Source: Spongiibacteraceae bacterium (GTDB lineage: Bacteria; Pseudomonadota; Gammaproteobacteria; Pseudomonadales; PIVM01). From it: a DNA stretch of 13,427 bases. Each line of letters starts with the position of its first letter. Within the stretch, counting starts at the first letter, position 1. Both the position numbers and the translations under genes were made by a program. Below the pieces are notes generated by a model. That model made no database searches. It had not been told where the DNA came from and was given only the letters and a program-made list of their open reading frames with translations. The stretch is taken from contig JAUXDF010000050.1 of assembly GCA_030618505.1 (NCBI GenBank), forward strand, positions 1-13,427, written 5' to 3'. Below are positions 1 through 7,705 of the stretch, one piece after another.

Positions 1-836
1 ACACCCAAGGCAGCGCCCAAAGCCAGTGCGCCAACATCGCCCATAAAAATCATTGCGGGATAGGTGTTAAACCACAAAAACCCTAAACCCGCTCCCGCCA
101 GAGCTCCACACAGAACCACCAACTCACCGGCACCAGCGATGTAGGGAATATGAAGATAATCTGCAAACTGATGATTTCCAACCAGGTAGGCTATAATTCC
201 CAGCGCCGCTCCAACCATGACACTGGGCAGAATCGCCAGACCATCAAGACCGTCGGTCAGGTTAACCGCATTGGAGGCACCAACAATCACAAAATAGCTC
301 AACACGATATATAGCGGGCCCATATCCCAGGCGACATTTTTAAAGAAAGGAATAATTAACTGGGTTTCTGCCGGCCCCGGCGCTGTCACGTACAGAACAA
401 TCGCCGCACCTAAACCACCAACAGATTGCCAAAAATATTTCCAGCGGGCAGGTAAGCCCTTGGAGTTTTTTTCCACTACTTTTCGATAGTCATCCACCCA
501 ACCAACGGCACCAAAAATAAAGGTCACAATCAACACTATCCACACATAACGATTAGTAAGATCAGCCCACAACAGAGTACTAAACGCCACGGAAACCAGA
601 ATCAAGGCACCTCCCATCGTTGGCGTTCCTGATTTGCTTAAATGTGATTGCGGGCCATCATCACGCACCGACTGACCAATTTGATGATAGTTAAGCCGTT
701 TGATCATCCACGGACCAAACCACAAGGAGATTGCCAAGGAGGTCAATATCCCCAGAATCCCTCGAAATGTCAGATACTGAAATACAGCAAAACCACTGAT
801 ATGCTGCGAGAGTATTTCTGCCAGCCATAACAACAT
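1..836 (-). CDS. mraY: Phospho-N-acetylmuramoyl-pentapeptide-transferase MraY (partial, C-terminus outside window)
   Basis: Integral inner-membrane enzyme that moves phospho-MurNAc-pentapeptide from UDP onto undecaprenyl phosphate, forming lipid I. I translated it from the ATG at 836-834; the window edge cuts it after about 278 of a usual ~360 codons. The start MLLWLAEILSQHISGF resembles E. coli MraY (MLVWLAEHL...). Visible family motifs are RDDGPQSHLSKSGTPTMGG in the N-terminal third, the catalytic Asp pair in VDDYRKV, NAVNLTDGLDGLA, FLWFNTYPA, and the third catalytic Asp in MGDVGALALG near the cut. Several long hydrophobic stretches match its multi-pass topology. It begins 3 bases after the murF stop; AAAGGGAGAG inside the murF end can serve as ribosome binding site. 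It is distal in the mraZ-promoted operon. Very confident. Confidence 0.97.
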   Translation of the reverse strand, partial: MLLWLAEILSQHISGFAVFQYLTFRGILGILTSLAISLWFGPWMIKRLNYHQIGQSVRDDGPQSHLSKSGTPTMGGALILVSVAFSTLLWADLTNRYVWIVLIVTFIFGAVGWVDDYRKVVEKNSKGLPARWKYFWQSVGGLGAAIVLYVTAPGPAETQLIIPFFKNVAWDMGPLYIVLSYFVIVGASNAVNLTDGLDGLAILPSVMVGAALGIIAYLVGNHQFADYLHIPYIAGAGELVVLCGALAGAGLGFLWFNTYPAMIFMGDVGALALGAALG

Positions 837-839
837 AAG

Positions 840-2219
840 CTAAGACTCTCCCTTTGACTTAACGAGATTTTTATCCGTCAGCGAATGGACAATATTTTCC
901 ATCCGCGCACTTCGCGAGCCCTTAACCAAAACAACTTCTCCGCCATGCAGGTATTGCTGACAATAGCTAAGTAATTCCTGCTGATCGTTAAAATGATGAC
1001 CGTGCTCACCAAAATGTTTGGCAGCAACCGCACTTTTCTCGCCAATACAGAGCATTTTTTTAATATTCTTTTTTAAAGCATATTCAGCGATATGCTGATG
1101 CTGGGTTTCACTTTCAGCACCTAGCTCAGCCATATCACCCAGGATCAACCACTTAGGCCCCTTAAAACCGACCAATACATCAATCGCGCTTTTCACTGAA
1201 CCTGGGTTAGCGTTATAACTGTCATCGATAATTTTGCTACCTTGCTTTCCAGGCAGCAGTTGTAATCGCCCATCTACACCGGAAAACTTTTCAAGCCCGA
1301 CAACAATGGTTTCCAGCTTCACACCCAGAGCATGAGCGCTTGCCGCCGCTGCCAGGGCGTTGGCAATATTGTGTTTACCTGGCACCGGCAATAATAATTC
1401 GATGCTTTTGCCGTCAACACTTAATTTGATTCGGCTCTGCCATTGGCCACCATCCAACACGCTTGCACTGACATTGGCTTGAGGATTGCCTTTCATTGAA
1501 AAACTAACCGTTTTTCTTTCACCAATCATATCAAGCCAAAGCCCGGCAAAATCATCATCCAGATTCAGCAGCGCAATACCGTTTTCTTTTAAACCGGAAA
1601 ATATTTCCGCCTTACTTTTAGCAATATTTTCCAGGCTGCCAAATCCTTCAATATGCGCAGGCATGGCATTGGTGATTAACGCCAGATCCGGAGCCGCGAT
1701 GCCCATCAAGTAGGCGATATCGCCCGCCTTGGCAGCGCCCATCTCAATAACGGCATATTGGTGTTCTGGTTTCAGCTCAAACAAAGTCAGTGGCACACCA
1801 ATTTCGTTGTTATAGTTGCCGCAGGTTGCCAGCACTTCTCCTGACTCGGAAAGTATCGAGGCCAGCATTTCCTTGGTGGTTGTTTTTCCTGCGCTGCCCG
1901 TCAAAGCCAGTACTGGTTTTTTAAAATGCTGGCGATTGAGCCCGGCTACCTCACCCAAGGCGACCAATGAGTCTGCAACTCGCAACTGGCTCAGCGGGCT
2001 TTCTACCGACTCTTCAACCAAAGCCGCCCGTGCGCCATTTTTACGTGCCTGCTCAACAAAACGATGACCATCAAAATTATCACCCCTCAATGCAACAAAC
2101 AGCGCATCATTGGCAATATTTCTTGAATCTGTAGACACCGACACAACGCTGACATCATCACCAATCAGCTCGCCCTGCAATACACTCTGTAGTTCTGTTA
2201 AAGAGAATGCCGACATCAT
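840..2219 (-). CDS. murF: UDP-N-acetylmuramoyl-tripeptide--D-alanyl-D-alanine ligase MurF
   Basis: Cytoplasmic Mur ligase that adds D-Ala-D-Ala to UDP-MurNAc-tripeptide using ATP, the last soluble step before MraY. The 459-residue length fits the family. The N-terminal substrate domain contains STDSRNIANDALFVALRG (about residues 29-46). The ATP P-loop is GSAGKTTTKEM at 108-118, followed by the Mur ligase central domain (GNYNNEIGVPLTLF, IEMGAAKAGDIAYL) and a C-terminal domain with VDGRLQ, DDSYNANPGS and LGDMAELG, all typical of MurF. The start is ATG ATG at 2219; the first ATG shares one base with the murE stop (TAATG), which suggests translational coupling. Its 3' end carries the likely ribosome binding site of mraY. 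Nothing unusual seen. Confidence 0.97.
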   Translation of the reverse strand: MMSAFSLTELQSVLQGELIGDDVSVVSVSTDSRNIANDALFVALRGDNFDGHRFVEQARKNGARAALVEESVESPLSQLRVADSLVALGEVAGLNRQHFKKPVLALTGSAGKTTTKEMLASILSESGEVLATCGNYNNEIGVPLTLFELKPEHQYAVIEMGAAKAGDIAYLMGIAAPDLALITNAMPAHIEGFGSLENIAKSKAEIFSGLKENGIALLNLDDDFAGLWLDMIGERKTVSFSMKGNPQANVSASVLDGGQWQSRIKLSVDGKSIELLLPVPGKHNIANALAAAASAHALGVKLETIVVGLEKFSGVDGRLQLLPGKQGSKIIDDSYNANPGSVKSAIDVLVGFKGPKWLILGDMAELGAESETQHQHIAEYALKKNIKKMLCIGEKSAVAAKHFGEHGHHFNDQQELLSYCQQYLHGGEVVLVKGSRSARMENIVHSLTDKNLVKSKGES

Positions 2220-3754
2220 TAATGCAGCCCTCCCTGATTGTTGGTGATTTCCAGTAAGACTTGCTGTGCTACCACTCTGTCGCTGAAAGAAAAACGCTCA
2301 CCATTGATCTCCTGATATTCCTCATGGCCCTTGCCGGCTATCAATACGCTATCGCCAGGTTCTGCATGTTGCAGCGCATATTGAATTGCTTTTGCTCGAT
2401 CCAGCTCAACCACAAGCTGCTGTCTGGAGCAACAACCACTGACAATTTGCTCGGCAATCTGCTCGCCATTTTCGCTACGGGGATTATCATTGGTAACTAC
2501 AACATAATCTGCCAGCTGGGCGGCAATCTCACCCATCAGCGGGCGCTTCATTGGGTCACGATCGCCACCGCAACCAAATACACACCACAGTTTCGCACTG
2601 CAATGCTGGCGGACTGCCCGTAAAACATTACTGAGTGCATCCGGTGTATGGGCATAATCAACAACAACATTTAAACCTGCACTATTAGCGATCCCTTCCA
2701 TGCGACCGGGCACTGGCGCTAAAGTGGCAATATTTTCAATAACACTTTCCAGGTCAAAGCCCAAAGCGCAAAGCACCCCAATTACTCCGAGCAAATTACT
2801 GAGATTAAATTCGCCCAACAATGCGCTGTGTAATTCAGCCTCACCCCAGGGAGTATTGATCGATGCATCAACACCATCGAGTGAATAACTAACTGAGCTG
2901 ACACAAATATCAGCATCCTGAACTCGGGTGCTAAAAGTATAAGCTTGTACACTTTCAGGAAGCTGCTTTACCAGCTTTCTACCAAAGGGGTCATCGCCAT
3001 TAATCAGCGCATATTTAAGCCCGGGCGTTTCAAACAATTTTTGTTTGGCTGCACCGTAGGCTGCCATGGTGTCATGATAATCAAGATGATCATGACTGAG
3101 ATTAGTAAACAGCGCGGCTTCAAAATTAAGCGCAGTTACTCGCTTTTGCTCCAGCCCATGGGAGGACACTTCCATGGCGACATAATCAGAACCGTGCTGC
3201 TGAAGATCTCTTAAGATACGCTGCAATTGAATGGCATCCGGCGTAGTATGATTAGTGTCTCGCAGGCTATCGCCAACCCCCCAACCCAAGGTACCAATCA
3301 CCGCCGCCGTATGTTGCATTTGATTAAGCAGTTGGGCGATATATTGACTGCAGCTAGTTTTACCGTTGGTGCCAGTAATTCCCACCAAGGTCATTTTTTC
3401 AGCCGAGCGATCAAAAAAGTTAGCGGCCAACTCACCCAATTGCTCTCTAAGATTTTGCACACTAACAAGAGGAACATGAGGGTAATCTTTCAGCTCGCTC
3501 CACTGTTGTTTTATCGGCGCGCTTTTCTGTCCGTTTTCTTGCTCAAGAACGACAGCAATCGCGCCCTTTTTAATCGCTTGATCGATATACTGACGACCAT
3601 CTACAGCAACACCTTGATAAGCAATAAATAAATCGCCCTGCTGCACCGTGCGACTATCACTGCTAATACCATACACAGCAACATCGAACTCTTTGGGAAA
3701 AGAGCCAATGCCGAGAATAGTGCTTAGCTGTTTAGTCGCTGTCATCATATCCAT
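2219..3754 (-). CDS. murE: UDP-MurNAc-L-Ala-D-Glu:meso-diaminopimelate ligase MurE
   Basis: Cytoplasmic Mur ligase adding the third stem-peptide residue. The substrate motif DNPR at 423-426 (in VVTNDNPRSENG) is the signature of enzymes using meso-diaminopimelate rather than lysine, so the wall is the Gram-negative DAP type. Other landmarks are the SSDSR of the N-terminal domain (31-35), the P-loop GTNGKTS (128-134), the HTTPDA loop (169-174), EVSSHGL (195-201), the NLSHDHLDYH block (218-227), the lysine expected to be carbamylated (K237, in AAKQKLF) and GKGHEEYQ (474-481). The 511 residues are slightly longer than E. coli MurE. It starts 3 bases after the ftsI stop without a strong Shine-Dalgarno; in-frame ATGs at codons 3 and 4 are alternative starts. 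It overlaps murF by one base. Confidence 0.97.
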   Translation of the reverse strand: MDMMTATKQLSTILGIGSFPKEFDVAVYGISSDSRTVQQGDLFIAYQGVAVDGRQYIDQAIKKGAIAVVLEQENGQKSAPIKQQWSELKDYPHVPLVSVQNLREQLGELAANFFDRSAEKMTLVGITGTNGKTSCSQYIAQLLNQMQHTAAVIGTLGWGVGDSLRDTNHTTPDAIQLQRILRDLQQHGSDYVAMEVSSHGLEQKRVTALNFEAALFTNLSHDHLDYHDTMAAYGAAKQKLFETPGLKYALINGDDPFGRKLVKQLPESVQAYTFSTRVQDADICVSSVSYSLDGVDASINTPWGEAELHSALLGEFNLSNLLGVIGVLCALGFDLESVIENIATLAPVPGRMEGIANSAGLNVVVDYAHTPDALSNVLRAVRQHCSAKLWCVFGCGGDRDPMKRPLMGEIAAQLADYVVVTNDNPRSENGEQIAEQIVSGCCSRQQLVVELDRAKAIQYALQHAEPGDSVLIAGKGHEEYQEINGERFSFSDRVVAQQVLLEITNNQGGLH

Positions 3755-3757
3755 TAT

Positions 3758-5545
3758 TTAGTGTCTTGCTGCAAGGCGAGCAGCTTTGAGATCCTCTTCT
3801 CGCAGATCATCGGGTGGCACATTCAGCAGGCGCAAGACCCCTTCTGTCACCCTGGAAAATACCGGCGCCGCTACTTCACCACCGTAATATTCATTTCCCT
3901 TTGGATCATCTACCATCACTACGGTAACTACTCGCGGCTGACTAACCGGCGCTACGCCGGCAAATATCGAGGTGTAATGGCTATCTTCATAACCACCACG
4001 GCCCGCCTTATGCGCTGTGCCAGATTTTCCGGCAACGGTATAGGCAGAAATTTGCGCTCTCGTTCCCGTGCCACCTTTTTGAGTCACCGTACGCAACATT
4101 TCCATCACATCCTGGGCAATACGGGGTTCAATGATTTGATCGCCAACAACATCGCCTTCCGCTTTCAATAAAGACACTGGCCGTTTTATTCCATGACTGG
4201 CAAAAACTGAATAAGCCTGCGTTAATTGCAGGGTTGTCACTGACAAGCCATAACCGTAAGCAAAGGTTGCGCGCTCTATGGGCTTCCATCGTGCGTAATT
4301 TGGCAGCACTCCGGTACTCTCACCCGGAAACCCACTGCCGGTATCCTGACCCAGGCCCATGCGATAGAACACTTCGCGAACCGCCTGCTCATCCAGACTG
4401 AGGGCAATTTTGCTCAAACCAACCTGGCTTGATTTGGTAATCACTTTGGTTACATCAATAACGCCATAATTAACCGGATCCATCAATATTTTACGACCGA
4501 CTCTAAATGTCCCGGGGTTCGTGTCTATTTTGGTATTAGGTTTGTATTTGCCACTTTCCAAAGCCGCCACAACGGTCAAAGGTTTCATGGTCGAACCTGG
4601 CTCAAAGACATCAGTGATAGCGCGGTTACGAATAGAGCCAGGCTTTAAGCGACGGCGATTATTGGGGTTAAAGGACGGTAAGTTGGCCATTGCCAGCACC
4701 TCGCCAGTCTCTACATCCATAACAACAATGGAACCGGAACTGGCGCGGTGTTTTTTTATCGCGGCCTTCAGCTCCCGGTAAGCTTGATATTGCAGGCGCA
4801 AATCAATACTTAAGGCAAGATCCCTACCCGGCTGAGCACTGGCTATTGATTTGATATCTTTAATTACTCGCCCCTTCAGATCCTTTAAAACTTTTTTCTT
4901 TCCCTCGGAACCTTTCAACCAATTATCGTAAGCCAGCTCCATACCTTCCTGGCCTTTATCATCAATATTGGTAAAACCCACCAGGTGGGCAGCTACTTCG
5001 CCAGCAGGATAAAAACGACGGTATTCTCGCCGCTCATAAACGCCAACAATCTCCAGAGAAAGAATTTTCTCCGCATCCTGGGGAGACATATGACGACGTA
5101 AATAGACAAATTCTTTATTACGATAACGCTCGAGCTTGTTCTTTAATTCGCCGTAAGGCATGCCCAGTGCCTTGGCCAGTTTTGGCCACTGCGCTGTACT
5201 CTTTCGCAAATGTCTGGGATTTCCCCAAAGAGTGACAACCGGTGTGCTCACAGCCAGTGGCTCTCCACGACGATCGGTAATCATTCCCCGGTGCGCAGGA
5301 ATAATCTCCTTGCGAATGGTGCGAACCTGTCCTTGTTGTTGCAGAAACTCAAAACCACGATCAACTCCGCCCATTACCTGTAGACTGGCAACACGCCATA
5401 CCAGCACAAGAACAAAAAATGCCAGCAAGGCCAGCACCATATAGATACGCCAGGCAGCAACCGGTACCTGCGCATTTATTGAGGAGGGCTTTATACCCTT
5501 CATAGCCTCACCCTTGCCTCTTTTGCTTTCGCCCTTGCTCCTCAT
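3758..5545 (-). CDS. ftsI: Septal peptidoglycan transpeptidase FtsI (PBP3)
   Basis: Class B penicillin-binding protein that crosslinks septal peptidoglycan with FtsW. It has a short cytoplasmic tail, one membrane anchor (about 32-54), the dimerisation/pedestal domain with RGMITDRRGEPLAVS (86-100) and RRFYPAGEVAAHLVGFTN, and a transpeptidase domain. The active-site motif is STMK (S318-K321), in the context TDVFEPGSTMKP; the third motif is KSGT (507-510). The second motif, normally SxN, reads S372-S373-Q374 here. Length is 595 residues against 588 in E. coli. The ATG at 5545 overlaps the ftsL stop (ATGA). A second in-frame ATG at 5503 has a better ribosome binding site (AAGGG, 7 bases upstream), so the first 14 Lys/Gly-rich residues may not be translated. 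The gene sits in the canonical dcw order. Confidence 0.97.
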   Translation of the reverse strand: MRSKGESKRGKGEAMKGIKPSSINAQVPVAAWRIYMVLALLAFFVLVLVWRVASLQVMGGVDRGFEFLQQQGQVRTIRKEIIPAHRGMITDRRGEPLAVSTPVVTLWGNPRHLRKSTAQWPKLAKALGMPYGELKNKLERYRNKEFVYLRRHMSPQDAEKILSLEIVGVYERREYRRFYPAGEVAAHLVGFTNIDDKGQEGMELAYDNWLKGSEGKKKVLKDLKGRVIKDIKSIASAQPGRDLALSIDLRLQYQAYRELKAAIKKHRASSGSIVVMDVETGEVLAMANLPSFNPNNRRRLKPGSIRNRAITDVFEPGSTMKPLTVVAALESGKYKPNTKIDTNPGTFRVGRKILMDPVNYGVIDVTKVITKSSQVGLSKIALSLDEQAVREVFYRMGLGQDTGSGFPGESTGVLPNYARWKPIERATFAYGYGLSVTTLQLTQAYSVFASHGIKRPVSLLKAEGDVVGDQIIEPRIAQDVMEMLRTVTQKGGTGTRAQISAYTVAGKSGTAHKAGRGGYEDSHYTSIFAGVAPVSQPRVVTVVMVDDPKGNEYYGGEVAAPVFSRVTEGVLRLLNVPPDDLREEDLKAARLAARH

Positions 5546-5862
5546 GGCTTCACCATCGTCACAGCAGCAGGATCAGGGGGAAGCATATCCAGCTTATTCT
5601 TAGCCAAACGCTCAACCCGCACTTGTGCCGACCAAGTGCTTTTCTCTAGTAACAACTGTCCCCATTCAACCTGCAACTCATTCTCTTCGCGCTTTAAGCT
5701 TTCAAACTCATTAAACAACTGTCTTGACAGATAGGTGGAATATACAACCCCTATCGCAGAAGCCAGCACCACCAGCCACAAAACGATAAGCAACAAAACA
5801 GAGCCAAAGCCCTGCCCTTTCGACTCAAGCGAATCTTGATGCGACTGTCGATGCGAACTCAT
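5542..5862 (-). CDS. ftsL: Cell division protein FtsL
   Basis: Small bitopic divisome protein; in E. coli FtsL binds FtsB and FtsQ and helps activate FtsWI. Sequence conservation in FtsL is low, so the call rests on architecture and position. The 106 residues comprise a polar cytoplasmic N-terminus (1-19), one transmembrane helix (about 20-41, SVLLLIVLWLVVLASAIGVV) and a periplasmic helix rich in Glu/Leu likely to form the coiled coil with FtsB (about 44-75). The end, RVERLAKNKLDMLPPDP, resembles the conserved FtsL C-terminus that marks the end of the helix. The ATG directly abuts the rsmH stop with no intervening base, and the stop overlaps the ftsI start by 4 bases. Both junctions suggest coupled translation. 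Confidence 0.95.
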   Translation of the reverse strand: MSSHRQSHQDSLESKGQGFGSVLLLIVLWLVVLASAIGVVYSTYLSRQLFNEFESLKREENELQVEWGQLLLEKSTWSAQVRVERLAKNKLDMLPPDPAAVTMVKP

Positions 5863-6819
5863 CTAACCCACCTTCTCGGCGATGCGCATAATCGCACTAC
5901 GCGATCTTGGGTTGACTGAAACTTCTTGCTCAGAGGCACGAACGGCTTTACCTATTCTGCGCATCTTCTGTTTTATCTGGTCGTGGGTAATTGGAATATA
6001 AGCAGGTGGCTGATCGCCCTTTTCACACTTTCGAATAAATTGTTTTACGATTCTGTCTTCCAGGGAATGAAAGCTAATCACTACCAGGCGCCCGCCATCG
6101 GCCAATACATCCAAAACCTCATCCAGCAAATCCCGCAGATCACCCAGCTCATTATTAATATGTATGCGTACTGCCTGAAAGGTTCGTGTTGCCGGATGTT
6201 TCTGTTTTTCCCGCGTCGGCACCGCTTCTGCGACTAAATTCGCCAGCTGTCGTGTAGTGGTAATTGGCTGCTCCTCGCGAATTTCCACTACCGCCCGCGC
6301 TATCCGCCTTGCAAAGCGCTCCTCACCGTACTGCTTGATAACTCTGGCTATTTCATCAGCCTCGGCTTCAGCCAACCACTGCGCAGCACTTATGCCATGC
6401 TGTGGATCCATACGCATATCCAGCGGCCCATCATTTTGAAAGCTAAAACCTCTTTCCGCCTGATCCAGCTGAGGGGAGCTCACCCCCAAATCAAGCAAGA
6501 CGCCATCAAGTTTGCCTTGCCAACCTGCCTCACTAACGAACTCCTTCAGCTGCGCAAAAGAACCGTTTTTGATTGAAAACCTTTTATCATTGATATATTT
6601 TTCAGCATCGCGCAGCGCCTCTGGGTCTTTATCAATCGCCATCAAACAACCCGCTGGCGATAACTTATCTAATATAGCGCCACTATGACCCCCGCGACCA
6701 AAGGTGCCATCGACATAACGACCTTCAGGGTTCACCACCAGCGCAGCCACCGCCTCGTTTAGCAAGACCGTTTCATGGGCGGCGTCTTGCTCAGCTTGAT
6801 TTGTTGGGTGGGCAGCCAT
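5863..6819 (-). CDS. rsmH: 16S rRNA (cytosine(1402)-N(4))-methyltransferase RsmH (MraW)
   Basis: SAM-dependent enzyme that N4-methylates C1402 in the ribosomal P site; RsmI, encoded later in this window, adds the 2'-O-methyl group to the same nucleotide. The SAM-binding motif is DGTFGRGGHS (37-46), followed by AIDKDPEAL, GVLLDLGVSSPQLD (106-119), RGFSF, GPLDMRMD, and near the end GGRLVVISFHSLEDRIVK and NPRSRSA. I chose the ATG at 6819 (318 residues, protein starting MAAHPTNQ; E. coli 313). The longer reading frame from a TTG at 6843 would add MLSFLRLI but has no ribosome binding site, while the ATG has a modest TTGAG upstream. The gap to mraZ is 40 bases. Methyltransferase identity is firm; the start is likely but not certain. 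Confidence 0.95.
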   Translation of the reverse strand: MAAHPTNQAEQDAAHETVLLNEAVAALVVNPEGRYVDGTFGRGGHSGAILDKLSPAGCLMAIDKDPEALRDAEKYINDKRFSIKNGSFAQLKEFVSEAGWQGKLDGVLLDLGVSSPQLDQAERGFSFQNDGPLDMRMDPQHGISAAQWLAEAEADEIARVIKQYGEERFARRIARAVVEIREEQPITTTRQLANLVAEAVPTREKQKHPATRTFQAVRIHINNELGDLRDLLDEVLDVLADGGRLVVISFHSLEDRIVKQFIRKCEKGDQPPAYIPITHDQIKQKMRRIGKAVRASEQEVSVNPRSRSAIMRIAEKVG

Positions 6820-6859
6820 AATTAATCTCAAAAAACTCAGCAAACGTTATATATTAAGG

Positions 6860-7321
6860 CTACAGAGACAGGGACATCATCTCTTCAGGCAACGGTAAAT
6901 CACCGCTACTCGCTTCTTCCAGTGCAGCAGTACGCTCTGCAGTCCAGAGCTCTTCACTCCATAATTCAAATTTTTTGCCTTGTCCGACTAACACCGCTTT
7001 TTTCTCCAACTGCGCATGATCTCGCAAGACCTGAGGAAGCAAAATCCGGCCACTACCATCCAATTCAAGATCGCTGGCATGACCTAATATCAAACGCTGA
7101 ATACGACGCACCTGAGGCTTAAAGGAGGGCAACTCCTGAATCTCCTGCTCGATTTCCTCCCAGGTCGCCAACGGATAAATCAACAAGCAGCTACTTTGAA
7201 TATCAATGGTGACCACCATCTGGCCATCACAAATCGTAGACAAACGCTCGCGGTGCTTGGCCGGCATAGCCATGCGCCCCTTGGCGTCTAGATTTATGTG
7301 ATGAACTCCCCTGAACAACAC
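6860..7321 (-). CDS. mraZ: Transcriptional regulator MraZ
   Basis: DNA-binding regulator of the dcw operon, made of two SpoVT/AbrB-like swapped-hairpin domains that assemble into a ring. In E. coli it represses its own promoter. The 153 residues match the usual ~152. Each half carries the family DxxxR signature: DAKGR at 12-16 (in INLDAKGRMAMPAKHR) and DGSGR at 88-92 (in LELDGSGRILLPQVLR). The start codon is GTG at 7321-7319, with AGGG about 10 bases upstream. It is the first gene of the operon, with a strong promoter and three MraZ boxes in its leader, so negative autoregulation is a direct prediction. In this genome a decayed rnpB copy and terminator, rather than intact rnpB, lie upstream of its promoter. 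Confidence 0.97.
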   Translation of the reverse strand: MLFRGVHHINLDAKGRMAMPAKHRERLSTICDGQMVVTIDIQSSCLLIYPLATWEEIEQEIQELPSFKPQVRRIQRLILGHASDLELDGSGRILLPQVLRDHAQLEKKAVLVGQGKKFELWSEELWTAERTAALEEASSGDLPLPEEMMSLSL

Positions 7322-7404
7322 GCTATTCTTACCCTACTTGTTTTTCTTGCTGAGACAGTAAACGGACATGGAATGAACACTTTAAGGAGAGCTTTTCCTC
7401 AATT

Positions 7405-7430
7405 ACCCACTTCCACCCACTTTTACCCAC
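7405..7430 (-). promoter_or_regulatory. MraZ operator: three GTGGGT boxes at a 10-bp period
   Basis: On the minus strand GTGGGT occurs three times, at 7430-7425, 7420-7415 and 7410-7405, with exactly 4 bases between boxes. This equals TGGGT repeated with 5-base spacers, the recognition pattern described for E. coli MraZ (TGGGN separated by 5). The boxes lie just downstream of the promoter -10 element, at roughly +4 to +30 of the predicted transcript and about 85 bases before the mraZ GTG. A bound MraZ ring there should block promoter clearance. Function is inferred from the family; the repeats are seen directly. Confidence 0.9.
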
Positions 7431-7440
7431 TTTCCTGCAC

Positions 7441-7470
7441 ACTATAGGAATTCTGGCCCACTATTGTCAA
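7441..7470 (-). promoter_or_regulatory. Sigma70-type promoter of the mraZ-dcw operon (Pmra)
   Basis: Minus strand: perfect -35 TTGACA at 7470-7465, an 18-base spacer, and -10 TATAGT at 7446-7441 (5 of 6 match TATAAT). The predicted transcript starts near 7434, giving a leader of about 113 bases that begins immediately before the MraZ boxes. No other match of this quality was noticed between 7322 and 7650. Confidence 0.85.
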
Positions 7471-7591
7471 GGCGCTAATAGGCCAAACACGCAGGAACCT
7501 GAAGGGATTTGCAGCGATCTTGCGAACAAGTTAACAAAAACAGAAGAAAGGGATAAAGAAAAGAATATAGATTCCAAGGATGTGGCGAAGC

Positions 7592-7614
7592 AACTTAAAG
7601 TATTACTTTAAGTT
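7592..7614. repeat. Perfect 10-bp palindrome with 3-base loop
   Basis: AACTTAAAGT at 7592-7601, ATT, then ACTTTAAGTT at 7605-7614. It lies about 120 bp upstream of the mraZ -35 element and downstream of the remnant terminator. Neither side has a T-run, so it is a poor intrinsic terminator. An operator for an unknown regulator or a structural remnant are both possible. Confidence 0.6.
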
Positions 7615-7653
7615 TGAGACTGTTTGGGAATATTGGAGTATTCGGTATATACG

Positions 7654-7705
7654 AAAAAAGAAGCAGGCTAGTGGTGTTAAGCCGAGCTGGTCATGAGCAG
7701 CCTGC
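7654..7705 (-). terminator. Candidate intrinsic terminator overlapping the rnpB remnant 3' end
   Basis: Minus strand: GCAGGCT (7705-7699) pairs perfectly with AGCCTGC (7669-7663), followed by TTC and six T (7659-7654). The loop is long (29 bases) and contains the remnant of the rnpB 3' terminal sequence. The position suits ending transcripts from the PEP-CTERM gene or an ancestral rnpB before they reach the mraZ promoter. The stem is strong and the T-run clear; the long loop lowers confidence. Confidence 0.6.

Noticed and set aside
840..860. SKGES at the MurF C-terminus resembling SKGES at the FtsI N-terminus, possible duplication
   Set aside because: The underlying bases differ and the match is only five residues; chance is enough.
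6820..6843. TTG start for RsmH adding 8 residues
   Set aside because: No ribosome binding site upstream, and the extra residues are not typical of the family; the ATG at 6819 is preferred.
7456..7460. Fourth MraZ-like box (TGGGC on the minus strand) within the promoter spacer
   Set aside because: It is one base out of the 10-bp phase and differs from the other boxes.
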